Below are positions 47,500 to 59,087 of a stretch of DNA of 64,000 bases, one piece after another. Positions within the stretch are counted from its first letter, which is position 1, and the number at the start of each line of letters is the position of its first letter. The notes beneath the pieces were generated by a model. It did not search any database. It was not told the DNA's origin and saw nothing but the letters and a program-made list of their open reading frames with translations. A program made the translations under genes and the position numbers. This DNA comes from Mercenaria mercenaria (lineage: Eukaryota > Mollusca > Bivalvia > Venerida > Veneridae). The stretch is taken from NCBI RefSeq assembly GCF_021730395.1, contig NC_069362.1, forward strand, positions 90,908,001 to 90,972,000, given 5' to 3'.

Positions 47500-49059
47500 A
47501 TTTTTTCGAGAAATAAACAAATCGGCGAAGCATTAAATTGTATGTTCTTGTTGTTTTTGAAATCGAAAGTAGATTGTCTATGCTAGACTGCTTTGACGGA
47601 ACGAAACGTTTTTTTTTATAAAAGGATTTAAATGAGAGGTAATTTTCCGTAAACTTCAATATCAGATACTGCCAATTGCTGCTAAACTGTCTTCGTATCA
47701 TCACAATTTGTAAAACATACTGTTGAAACTGGAGATTTTGGCGTATTTAGAAAAGTGTAATCGTATCCGGATATAATATTTTAGGTAAATATCGAGCTGT
47801 GTAATGAAATTTTAACATTCAAGTAACAGAAATGATTCTAGAATTTATTTTTATAACACATACATAGAATCTACATCAGACTTATATTCTAGTTAGGCAT
47901 GATCTGAAAGTACAAATATGAAGTGACAGTCATTCATACTTTAGATATTGTAATACTAAAAAGAATCTAGGTAATATTTAGAAGTTGAAACATAAAATTT
48001 TCAGTTAGAAATTGCACCAAAGGCTGTATCAAGGGTCTACATTTTCAAAAATTTCTTGTGGTGATACCCTAAACACTACTTGCAAAAGTGGATATCCTCC
48101 CACACCTTCCCCCATATTGCCACTAAACAGTTTGGTACATTTGCCCTTTTACCACCTGCCACAATACCCATTTCAAAATCTGACTGCAATTCAAAGCGGG
48201 AAGGCACACCCCTCTCCACACCCACCCTGCTACCGGCCACGTAAAAATGGCTCAAACATTTTTTCAGCCCAGTCTGGGCCTGTCTGTCTACATGAATCAA
48301 AATGGATAATTGAAAGTGCATGGACTTGGGGATTACTGACATGGTTTTGAAGGGGTTAACAGGTCTGGAATAGAATAAATGATGGTTTTAACTAAAAAAG
48401 AACTGCATTTATTAATATCGGTTATCTTTTCCAAAATTGGTAGCTAGTCCGAGTAACTTTCCTTAGTTTCTAATGCGCAATTTTCCTGTCAGTGTAAACA
48501 TTCATGACACTATATATTGACACTCAGCAACATTTACATATCTCTAAACGCAAAAGTAAGTATACATTAAATTCACATCACTTATGATATGATTGAACAA
48601 TACCTAATGTATGACACGGTTATCGCTAGGCCCGTTATCTGTAAAATATCTGAACAGTTATTTCGTCCATCTGTTACAAATTGTATGTGGCAATCCGCGC
48701 TGTAAAATTCCAATCTATAAATTGTCATATTCAAATTTTATCATGTGCGAATATATACCAGCCGATAATTGCCTGTTCTGGTAATGCTGGAGGCAAATGG
48801 AAAAATATATATAGTCATGGGCAGTATCTTTGTGTCAGCTGTCAAATTATAGTTTGTACTTTGAACATTTTTATTTTTGCGAACCACTCTTCAATTTTAG
48901 AGAAATATATTGGGTTTAAATACTTGTATAATGTCAATCAAAGTTTTACTAGGCATCGATTGAATGTCCATTTCATCTATTGTTACAAAATCTCTGTTCA
49001 GTTGGGGGAAAAACTAAAAACAAACTGAAACTGGTAGCCTTAATTACTATACCGTTACC
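47500..49059. other. No gene seen
   Basis: AT-rich. Overlapping plus and minus frames at 48012-48350 lie on opposite strands of the same C-rich stretch and have no motif. A 115-codon frame at 48681-49028 is also unrecognised. Confidence 0.35.
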
Positions 49060-50290
49060 TAAGGAGAAATTTGGCTACTGAATGAGCATTATCGCCACTG
49101 TCCGTCCGTCCGTCCGTCCGTCACACTTCTTACCCGGAGGATAACTCAAAAAGTATTGAAGATAACAAGTTGTAACTTCATACAATGATAACAATAACTC
49201 TAGTTTGTCCCATGTTTAATTATCTCCCTTTTTAAAAAACCTTGTCCGGGGCATAACTCGAATACTTTAAAAGGTAATGACTTCATACTTTAAATATTGA
49301 TAGAAGTCAGTGGGAGCGAGCGCAGTAAACAATAAACCATAACTCTAGGTGGTCCCACTTTTGAATTATCTCCCTTTTGAAAACCTTGTCTGAGGTATAA
49401 ATCGAATACTATAAAAGGTATTGACTTCATACTTTACAAATTGATAGAGGTCAGTGAGAGGGAGTGCTTTGACAAGGAACCATAAATAAAGTTGGTCCCG
49501 TTTTTTTAATTAACTTCCTGTTTTGAAAACCTTGTCCGGTGTATAACTTGAATACTATGTAAGATTTTCACATCATACTTTACATGTTGATAGAGGTCAG
49601 TAAGAGGTAGTGCAGTGAAAAGGAACCATAACGCTTTGTGGTCCCATTTTTGGATTATCTCCCTTAATTGAAAACATTGTCCGGGGCATAACTTGAATAT
49701 TATGTAAGGTATTGACTTCATACTTTAAGAATTCATAGTGGTCGGTGAGAGGGAGTGCAGTGACAAGGAACTATAACTCTAGATGATCCCATGTTTTAAT
49801 TATCTCACTTTTTTGACGCTTCTTGTCCGGAGGATAACTCTAAAAGTATTGAAGATACCAAGTTGTACCTTTATACAATGATAGAGCTCATTAAATGGTG
49901 GTGCAGTGACAAGGAACCATAAATCTAGGTGGTACCATTTTTTAATTATCTCCCTTTTTTGAAAACCTTGGGGGCATAACTTGAATACTATGTAAGTTAT
50001 TGACTTCGTACTTAAAATATTAATAGAGGTCGGTGAGAAAGAATGCAGTGACTAGTAACCATAAGTAGGTGGTCCCATTTTTTAATTATCTCCCTTTTTC
50101 GAAAACCTTTTCCGGGGCATAACTCGAATACTAGGTAAGGTATTGACTTCAGACTTTACATATTCATAAAGATCAGTGAGAGGGAATACAGTGTTAAAGA
50201 ATCACAACTCTTGATGGCAACATTTCTCCTTAACACAACCACCGTGACTGAAAAGCCCCTTATACGACAGCAATTTCGGGGTGCATCCAT
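49060..50290 (+). mobile_element. Satellite-bearing element, seven units of about 145 bp
   Basis: A CCGT microsatellite (about 49103-49122) is followed by seven units with TTAATTATCTCCCTTTTT at about 49216, 49360, 49503, 49649, 49793, 49940 and 50080. GGAGAAATTTGGC (49063-49075) and GCAACATTTCTCC (about 50217) form an imperfect inverted pair at the two ends. The same plan as at 46473 but with a different satellite sequence. Confidence 0.65.
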
Positions 50291-51188
50291 CCTTGTTTCG
50301 TTATTTCATAGGTCAGAATTTAACACAGAATAATATATTTTTAAAAAATTATTATACCATTAAATTCAACCTAATTAAGAATCTTAAAATTATATAGAGT
50401 GAGACTTCAGAAAAACCCTCAGGTTACGGATTTTGCGGATCAAACAGCAATTATATTGTCTTTACATTTATTGATTTTTATCCTAAGTAAATGCAACAGT
50501 CGAGTTTATTTATTTTTTTTAATTTCAAATCTTGTCAAAGAACCATTTTAACAAATCAGTAATAGAAATTTCACTAATAAAGTTGTTGAAATGCAATATT
50601 CTAAATATATGCCAAGTTAATTCCGTTCAACTTGCTTGTAAATGCATAGTATACTCATCGTTCAAACGAAAAACAGTAGAAAGAGGAGGCCAATTAATGA
50701 CACGGGTTTGTAATTATGTACAAAGATAAACACACTTTTCCAAAATAGAAGCATAATTACAATGCTTTAACACGTAAAGCTATGACACGACACTATGCTG
50801 CCAATACTGGAGGTATGTGTATATTTCATTTTAAAGGCAGGTTGAGTTGTGCACTATATTTATCTAATGATTATTCATCATTACAAAAAGAAAAGCGTTC
50901 GTTTGATTATTTTCAACATGTAAATATAGCACACAGTACAACATGTAAGACAACGTTGCGAGCAAACACAAAGGATACCATCTAAAACAAATTGTCACTC
51001 TGCGGCCCATTGGATGGCACTTAAATAATTCAATGTATATTTGATTTACGTCCTGCAACATCCTTTACCAAAGTAATTACCACTGATTCCAAATAGTACG
51101 TGCTTTCAACACGTGCACGGATCTCCATGACGTCACCCAATCATTTCAATGACATTAATACTTAAAGTTTGATGCATCCTGTTTCCTC
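50291..51188. other. 3' flank of opsin B, no gene seen
   Basis: The part at 50985-51188 is homologous to the 3' flank of opsin A. The rest is AT-rich. Short frames at 50532-50985 have no motif. Confidence 0.4.
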
Positions 51189-54100
51189 TTAGCACTCCAC
51201 CTTTGTCGGAGCAGTTTCAGAGGCCGGGGCCACAGCATTTGGGTTTGCGTTGTTAGTCGCCTAGAAATAACATTGAAGATATAGTAAAATATGCCTAATA
51301 ATATAGCATGGTTGATTTTAGAATTATTGAAAATTATTGTTATTATTAAAAGTATTGTAAAAATTCAAATAATCCTTTTTTCAAAAGACAAAAGGACCAA
51401 AACTGAATACCTCATTAGCCAAATCTAACTGACGCGAAACTGTTGCCTTTCAGAAAGTGATGTTCATGACCCCAGAAAATAGACATTTGTAAGTGTAATT
51501 ATTATAATATGTAATTTTATTGATTCGAACTGTTAATCAACATTATAGATTAATGTTCGCCTTAGAAAAGTATGTAAAATAAAAACTTTTTTATATGTAA
51601 GCGTCGTGTTATATACCTGTTTCTGTTTAAAAAACGTTTGAACTTCTTCCGAGTGGAATAATAACTTTTGTCAAAGACTTCTGCAATATTTGAATAAGTA
51701 CGATTCCATTGAAATGCATATTAACCCTTAGCCTGCTGTTGGCAAGTGATTCTGCCTTTGCGGCCAGTGTAGACCAAGATCAGCCTGCACATCATGCAGT
51801 CTGATCATGGTCTGCACTGTTCGCTATTCAGTCTGTATCATTTTGGTAAGCACCCTTTTAACATTAATGGTACTGTCCAAATTGAAAATGGACCAGTTCA
51901 TTATAGAAATTTAGCAGGGTAAGGGTTAAGTATTATCAATAAAATTAACTGTCAAGCCGGTAGGACATGAGAAAGTGAAAAAGGAAAATGAAATCATAAC
52001 ATAATTACCGCGTCTTCATGTTTGTCCGAGATATCGGATTCTTTCGAAGATTGTTCCTTAACCTCTTCTTTCTTCACCAGCATGTCTCTCAAACCTGTAC
52101 AGGGTAGGTTTTTGTAGAATGCATGTCGGAACTGCTTGTTAGTTGCCACGTATATGATTGGGTTGAAGATTACTTCTGATTTGGCGGCAGCTGCTGGTAT
52201 CGCTGCTAACCAGATTGGTATCGATGGATTGACAAACGTTTGCCAGAATGAGACAACAGCGTATGGGAACCAGCATGCATTAAAGCAAGCTGAAGAATGA
52301 AAAAGAATAAAAGTATTCCTGAAAACTGAAGCATTTACTAGTATGTCACTGAAACATTTATATTCATAAAATAGCGTATTTCAATCATCGTAATGTCATA
52401 CTATTTTGATGTGTAATGATAAACATTAAAATGATTTATCACATGTTCTCAAAAAGTGGATTATTGAATTGACATAAAGAAACAGATTCCCAGCATCTTT
52501 TAGTCCGAGAGGCGATAGTACACGTTTTCGGAGACAACCGGTCTGCCAATATAAAGTTGTATATTCGTTTTTCCATAAATATGCATTTTTATCGGTATTT
52601 CACTCATATTAAGTTTAATTCAAACATATTTTATTGCATATATTAATTATGTATATATATGTTTACATACAAACACACATCTACAATATTGATACATGCA
52701 CCGTCATGCGTACGTGTAGGATTTTAAATTATTCTTGCAGTTTATTTAAACATTTTTTGCACTTCCAAATCGTATTAATGTGTTTTAACAAACCGCTCTA
52801 AAAGTTATAAGACTCTATAACATAATTGTGCGTATAGACTTATACTTCTCGCAAAGAACTATAATTGGTAACATAATTATAAAGTCTTACCACACATGAT
52901 GACGCAACTTTTCAACATTTTTCTTTCCAGTTTGAGATTCTTTCTCGCCACACGACTCTTCATATCCCAGACCATTGTCTTGTTCACACTGGCAACCTTT
53001 GAAGCACATTGTACAATATAAGTATTGCCAATAACATACGGTAAAAATATTCAAGATTTCAATCTAGATCCCAACTATTTTTAAATTCAAGGTCTAAGGA
53101 GAAAACAGGAGTAATCTCTTACAATGATACTGTTTTAAACTCGCTCTCGCTGTCCTTTCAGAACAGAAATGAATCGTATAAAACTGGACCCGGAAAAAAA
53201 CAGTAAAAACAAACAAAAAAAAAAAAAAAAAAACAAGAACAAGCTTCATTTTCAAAGAACACAGGTGCCTATCAGCACTTTTAAAGTGTACGTATATTTA
53301 GGACACGATGTAATATGTTAATTCATTACAGTTGCTTTAAACAACTATACTGGGTTTATAAAAAAAGAGCGTTAAATCGGAAGGATTCACATATTCAATG
53401 TCCAAAACGGTAAAGATATAAAGGCAGACGGATGTTTATTTTAGTTGATAATAATGAACGGAAAAAAACTCTTTTTCAATTTTCGTTAAAAACTAAATAT
53501 TAATGATTGGTTAAAGTCTATGTAGTTTTTTGTTAAACCTCTTAGATATAAATCGTTTCGAAAATTTTACTACATATGAGCCATGCCATGGGAAAACCAA
53601 CATAGTGGCTTTGCGACCAGCATGGATCTAGACCAGCCTGCGCATCCGCGCAGTCTGGTCAGGATCCATGCTGTTCGCTAACGGTTTCTCTAATTGCAAT
53701 AGGCTTTAAAAGCGAACATCATGGATCCTGACCAGACTGCGCGGATGGATGCTGGTCGCAAACGCACTATGTTGGTTTTCTCATGGCACGGCTCATATAT
53801 TTACGCATGACCTACGACAAATGTCCGAAGATCCTTCGTATGTAGATACCAAGGAGTTGCTGATTTTAATTTTACTGTCATACTTTCTTTTCTTTTCCCT
53901 TCTCCTTTTTTAATTACAAGATCAGTAGCAGGTCGCGATTGGTCGTCATCTAGCTTCCAATAGTAAATACTCAATGCGTTGAAATAAAAAGTATTGATAA
54001 AACTTGATTAACAATTCAGAACAATTCAAAAGTTTACAAAGCATGTCCGTTGCCACGGTGACACCAGGGTATTTCGACAGTTCGCACGGGATTAAGTGAA

Positions 54101-55632
54101 GATAGATTATAGTGAAAACATTAATATATATCACGGCATTCAAAGGTTTCTTGTGGGTCCCCTCCTCGTACAGCAAATGAATCTGACAGGCACTAAATGA
54201 TTCTTCCGAGATCTCGTCAGGACGGTGAAACTCTGTTTCGGCAAAAATTGGATACTTCTACTTTAAAAATAAAGCAAAATGTATTATTTGTTCTAGGTTC
54301 TTCAGGTGATTTTGAGCAAATTCTTAGACCAAGTATTCTTTTTTAAATGTTGAAGCCTGACAAAGAGTAGTGAAAATATTTTCTCACATCTTTACAACAT
54401 GAAATAATGCATTAGATGGAAACATTTTCATGAATTCACTTTCATTTCAAGTTGTTCCTTTTTGCACAAAAGTCGCTAAAATAATCTAAAGTAAATTAGG
54501 AGCTTCGGACACATTTAAAACTTACTTATGCATGTACAGAGAGGACGTTTTTGTTTTGTTTATTTCTCGGGGGCAATTATGGCGATCATATCATTACTCA
54601 AAATGGGGACAGGCCCTTCATGATAGCGCGTTGCGCGAGTGAAAATCTGAAAATTGTCACACTTCTGGATAAGAAATATTCAATATAAATATCATTTTCC
54701 TTCATTTTATGCCTATTGATGAGAAACAAGCACAGATAAAACGAAATTCATATCATTTCATCATTTCACAGGGTGAGTAAAGCAAATTGTATTTCACTGA
54801 TAACATTCATGTAACCGACCCCGTTATGACAGCTTTAAGTATTCGAATAAGTTATCGCACGGAATTCGTCGAGCGTTATTCCGGGATCACTACCTAAATA
54901 AACATACGCAGTGTACGTATTTTACAAATATATATATGGATAATATTTTATTGATGTAAAACTGTTACTTACCGTCATATAAACTTTAAAATAGCAGTAT
55001 ATCATTAAGATCATGGGTATTAAAAAGTCAAAAAGGAACATGAATATAATATATGTCTTGCTGCTGTCATCGTAATGCAGGCCGCAAAAACATCCAGACG
55101 CTTCCAGTCCGTAACTTGACCAGCCCAACAATGGCGTGACAGCCCAAAATAACCCACCGCCAAAACATGCCACTACACATAGCGCCGCCACTCGTTTAGT
55201 AATCATCGAAGATTTCAATGGCTTTGCTATCACAATGTAACGGTCAATGGCGATGGCCATCATGAGATACAGTTGAGCACTCCCTATGAAATATACAGTA
55301 AATCCTTCCCATGTGCACATAAAATCGCCAGCAAACCATCCGCCATTTAAAGCTGACGTAAAAGCCAAAGGATTTCCAAAGATAACCATGGAGAAATCTC
55401 CAATGGCGAGCCCTAAGATGAAAATATTCGTAGGTGAACGCAACTGTTTTGATTTATAAAATGTTAAAAGCACTAGAGAGTTTTCAAAAAATCCGAAAAT
55501 TCCAATAAACATTAAGTATAGTCCAACTAACTGATGTCCCCATTTGGGATAAGTGAGCATTCGAATTTCTAAATCAGACATTTGTCTTTCCGTTACAGTA
55601 GAATTAACAAAATTTGATGTATTGGAAAACAT
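51189..55632 (-). CDS. Opsin B, four exons, complete (ciliary/xenopsin-like)
   Basis: Paralogue of opsin A with 372 residues. Exons on the minus strand: 55632-54973, 52996-52891, 52289-52009 and 51260-51189; all junctions have GT/AG ends and the same phases (0, 1, 0) as opsin A. Exon 1 proteins agree at about 175 of 220 positions by hand count; TM2 to the DRY region is nearly unchanged. Landmarks: N4 and N10 glycosylation sites, C106, E109 (bovine E113), DRY 130-132, E177 (bovine E181), C183, CWFP 261-264, K292 as retinal lysine, then NPIIY and NKQ. Exon 3 is one codon shorter than in A, in the third extracellular loop. Differences cluster in the N-terminus, TM4 and TM5, near the retinal pocket and loop 2, so the two pigments may differ in absorbance. 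The tail ends in VEC as in A. No lesion is seen. Confidence 0.92.
51261..52008 (-). other. Opsin B intron 3
   Basis: Phase 0, GTAATTATG donor and ATTTCTAG acceptor. Contains the TTAA-flanked MITE at 51725-51925. Reading through the donor would add VIML before a stop. Confidence 0.75.
51725..51925. mobile_element. TTAA-targeting MITE (piggyBac/Kolobok-type), copy in opsin B intron 3
   Basis: Flanked by TTAA at 51721-51724 and 51926-51929. Ends are CCCTTAGCCTGCT and AGCAGGGTAAGGG, an inverted repeat. The centre contains GATCAGCCTGCACATC, GCAGTCTGATCATGG and GCACTGTTCGCT, the hairpin module also present in the foldback MITE. Confidence 0.75.
52290..52890 (-). other. Opsin B intron 2
   Basis: Phase 1, GTAAGACTTT donor and CATTCTTCAG acceptor, same position as in opsin A. 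No MITE in this copy. Confidence 0.8.
52997..54972 (-). other. Opsin B intron 1
   Basis: Phase 0, GTAAGTAACA donor and GTGCTTCAAAG acceptor. About 1 kb longer than in A. It holds a poly(A) run at about 53214-53233 and the foldback MITE at 53578-53794. A 76-codon frame at 53946-54176 was not recognised. Confidence 0.75.
53578..53794. mobile_element. Foldback MITE, copy 2, in opsin B intron 1
   Basis: 217 bp, starts GAGCCATGCC and ends GGCACGGCTC, flanked by ATAT on both sides (53574-53577 and 53795-53798). It lacks part of the right arm's inner hairpin compared with copies 1 and 3. It has no counterpart in opsin A intron 1. Confidence 0.85.
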
Positions 55633-55731
55633 TTTGAAATATCTTAGAAAACAAATATGAAAAGATTCTTTCTTTTTTTTAACTTCTTCTCAACAAACTA
55701 TGGTGAGTGGCAAAACTCTTAAAGTTTTATG

Positions 55732-55771
55732 CCTTATATCGTCGGAGGCTGGAGCATTTCTTTTCGATTGG
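55732..55771 (-). promoter_or_regulatory. Opsin B promoter: CCAAT-type box and TATA box
   Basis: CCAATCGAAAA (55771-55761, minus strand) is followed 22 bases later by TATAAGG (55738-55732) within CGATATAAGG. The TATA box lies about 100 bp before the start codon. The layout matches opsin A; the TATA sequence is weaker. A pogo-like insertion begins only 34 bp upstream. Confidence 0.6.
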
Positions 55772-55804
55772 CCAGACAAATGCTATAAATAATCTAAAAT
55801 TGTA

Positions 55805-56517
55805 CAGGGGAACCTCTTTAATATGAACCCCTCTGCTCCGAAATCCTTTAAACAGAGCGGATTATCTGGTCCCGATATTCATTATATATTAGAAAAAATC
55901 TCTTGTAATCCGAAACACCTCTGCTTCGAAAACCGAGCGAGATTTTTATATCAAATTACTTTAAAATTTACCCCTCTAATCCAAACCATAGTCATGATTT
56001 TCAATGATTTTGAATCAACCTTGCTCATTTTTTGTGACACTTCTGAGTCAGTTTACAATGTTGATCATTACTCTTTAAGAAAGTGTCAACAAACAAAAGC
56101 CACAACCACAACTCTTGCAAGTTGCAACCACAAGTCATGTCAGACCTTTGCTTTGTAGATTCAGGCAATTAGCACAGGTGTTGAAGATGCAAGTAGTTTG
56201 ATTGAACAAAGATCTAAAAGAAAAGACATAATTGCGATAAATACCGCCAGTGTGACAGTTCCTTGTTTATACCTTCCTTACATATTTTTGTGTTGTTTAT
56301 TCATTTAAAGTAGGTAACTGATTTTCTGTAAGTGGTACTAAATTAAAATAACCGGACAAGCGAAATATTCTGCGAATGTTTAAGATATATATTGAAAAGT
56401 TAAGTAAACATGAAAATTGACATCACACTTATCAAATCTACATGTTGCTTAACTGGTCCGAAAACACAACTAATACCATCTTGGTCCAAGCATTTTCGGA
56501 TAAGAGAGGTTCCACTG
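55805..56517. mobile_element. Pogo/Tigger-like non-autonomous element upstream of opsin B
   Basis: Ends are CAGGGGAACCTCTTTAAT and the complement of TTCGGATAAGAGAGGTTCCACTG, a Tigger-type inverted repeat, with TA on both sides (55803-55804 and 56518-56519). The 713 bp interior has no transposase. The frame at 55823-56158 is not related to one. Opsin A lacks this insertion at the homologous place. Confidence 0.75.
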
Positions 56518-56540
56518 TATATGCAAAGTTAATTTACAAA

Positions 56541-59087
56541 TGTTACGTAATTCGATTATCGCAGACAAAAGCTAAGTCTGTCTTTGATCTAGTCTGAAGA
56601 CAATTTTTTATATATATATAAATCAATAGCACTTTCTTATATTATCAGTAACACAATCCATTGCGTGCTAGAATTTTGCAAAAGCAATTAAATTAAAATA
56701 TTTTAAAGACAGTGCCGATATTCATTGTCTATTATACTAAACAGTCGGGAACGTTTTAAGTTCAAGCCAGTTTCAGTTGCACTGAAAATGTCTGAATGGA
56801 AAAGATTTTAAAAAGGTGCTACGAAAGTCAGTGCGGGCGGTCAATCAGAACAAAAGAACGACAACAATCCTGACATTGGGAGGAAAACTTCCGGAGATCT
56901 TTCTCAAAAATTTGATATATCGAATAGTAACAATGGAATACAGCAGGTCAGTCCGCAATCACCTACTGTGGACAAGAAGAACAATCCACCAGGATATCAC
57001 AATAGTCCGCCATTTATGTTTCCCACCCCACTCAATTTCTTAATTGATAACTGCGGATTGACCTATGAATTGGGAATCATTGACAAATAAGTACCTTATA
57101 TGAGAGGATTTCCAACTGATTTCCATGGACGCTCAATGTTTGACCGAACGCCTACAACTGGATTTCCCATATTTCAACCAATGCGTCCAAATTAAGAAAT
57201 TATTACTTCTACCTCACCAACCCGCCCAAACCCAACATTAAAACAAAATCAAACGATGGCGAATTGTTCTCCCAAACAACAACACGTGCATTAGGATCCA
57301 TCTAAATAATCAAACCTCGAGCATACGGGACATCCAACAAACAAATGTGTCTAGGATCTGTCCCGAGAATGCACCTCATAACGGAACATCATTAACAATT
57401 AGTCGAAATAGATAAAAATAAATAGTTCGATACTTCTTACTTCCCAGACAATAATCTGTTGGTAAATTTTAATCCATAAATAAGACAACCTTCTTCAAAT
57501 AATTAAAAGTAATGTTAATAGACTGAACCCCATTTCAAAGGAATTGTCTCAGATCCATCTCAATAACTGTGACATAAATTTGCAAAATAAAAGCATCAAA
57601 TGAGCAGTTACACGATAAAATCCAAGATTTGCAGTGGAGCTCCATGAAAAAAAAATTGTTGTTTTTCGGTATTGACGAAAATCATAACAGAAAAAAATAC
57701 TTTGAGAGAATCAAACTCCAACATAGTATTACTTCCCCTTATCGGTACAGTCACGTAAAACATTGGGCCGAATTTCAGCAAAGTGATGTTTCACTTTTCT
57801 TTTTTTTTTTAATTTTGTTGTACAAAGTTTGTATCTCAGTAGTTAAATATTACATATCTTGCTTGTGGCACAAAACTAAGAAATGATGCAGTTATACTAA
57901 ATTACTTCTTTTTCTGGTGTTGTAACGCGCACCTGCCAAAACTGTAAACAGAAGTTATTGGACAGTATTTTGAGTACAGTCAGAGAATTTGACAAATCGC
58001 ATACTGCAAAATATAGATACACTGAATAATTTCATTATGTTCTTAAAGGTTGTGACATAAAGGTCAATTTGCCTGTAGATTATTGCGAGCATTTGATTCA
58101 CCAAGCGTTGCCAAGCGTGTCGCCATTTTAGGATGATATGGTTTTACCATCGTCACGTGATTTGCTTTGAGGCAGGGATGTTTGTCTGTCAATATTCCTG
58201 CGCTGAGGTATTTAGAGAATTTTTAACTGAATATATGGAAAATGACACAACCGTAAACAAATAAACAAAAGTAAATGTTGACCTATTAAAAATTTGAAGA
58301 GGTTTTCAGATTTGGAGGTTCTAAAGGGCGTACATATATTCATAGTGAAAACTGGCTAAATTTTCAAACAATAGAGACAGAGAAATCTTTTGCAAAGCAC
58401 GTATTAGTTTAGATATAAAGAAAGGTAGCAAGTATATTAACCAAACTGTACCCGCCCAAAACGGAAGAGAGACGGCGATAGTTATACCCCATATATCGCA
58501 AACTAAAGAATAACCCCAACAATACTTAGTTCTGATAAGTTGTACGTTGGAAAAGACATTTACAGTTTTAAACTCTGGTGTGTTTGAACCGTATCCGAAT
58601 AAGGGAAAATCAAACCCTGCAAGAGACGACTACCATCAGCTGGAATCTCTTGTAGTCGCACGGTATCTAATAGTAAAAAGTTTAAATCCGAAAAGCCTAC
58701 CAATCCTAATCCCAAAACCAGCTTGATTTCTCTACAGCAAATAGATTTACGCATGTCCGTGAAATTCGCACTGACAACATAACAATAAGTTCGTGAGATC
58801 ACTGCATTCACCGTTGGATGAAATTGAACTTAAACGTCTGCGATCGAAGCTGTTCACAAGGTTATCAGTGGTAATGAGGACGGGCCCTATTTTGATCACT
58901 CCCAGCCGCAATCCAAGGACTACACTAAGATAAACTTTACTGGCGAGTTGCACGAGGAGCCCAAGGATGTAACAGTAAACGGACAATAGGGAGAATTTCT
59001 CACTGATTAACCTGTGTTGAATCATACTGAAAATACGTGTCATTCTAATAATATGACATTTCTTTCATAACATGCATTAGGCATTAT
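56541..59087. other. No gene seen
   Basis: AT-rich. Frames at 56816-57043, 57629-57886, 58560-58811 and 58747-59043 have no motif. The last part may be decayed upstream sequence of the adjoining LINE, but no endonuclease motif was found. Confidence 0.35.

Larger units (their letters stand above)
44030..56540. repeat. Opsin duplication block B
   Basis: Right copy of the direct duplication. It is about 5 kb longer than block A. Much of the excess is explained by block-specific insertions: foldback MITEs at 44204 and 53578, satellite elements at 46473 and 49060, a TTAA MITE at 51725 and a pogo-like element at 55805. Homology with A resumes after the pogo-like element (TTAATTTACAAATG at about 56527 and 41790). 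Confidence 0.75.

Noticed and set aside
48012-48350. Overlapping 112- and 88-codon frames on opposite strands
   Set aside because: No motif on either strand and no splice context.
46500-50290. CRISPR-like regular repeats
   Set aside because: Units are adjacent, diverged and about 145-175 bp with no spacers, in an animal genome; they are satellites in mobile elements.
38129-55632. Assignment of the opsins to RGR/retinochrome
   Set aside because: Both have an intact DRY, NPxxY and NKQ and a complete signalling architecture, unlike typical photoisomerases.
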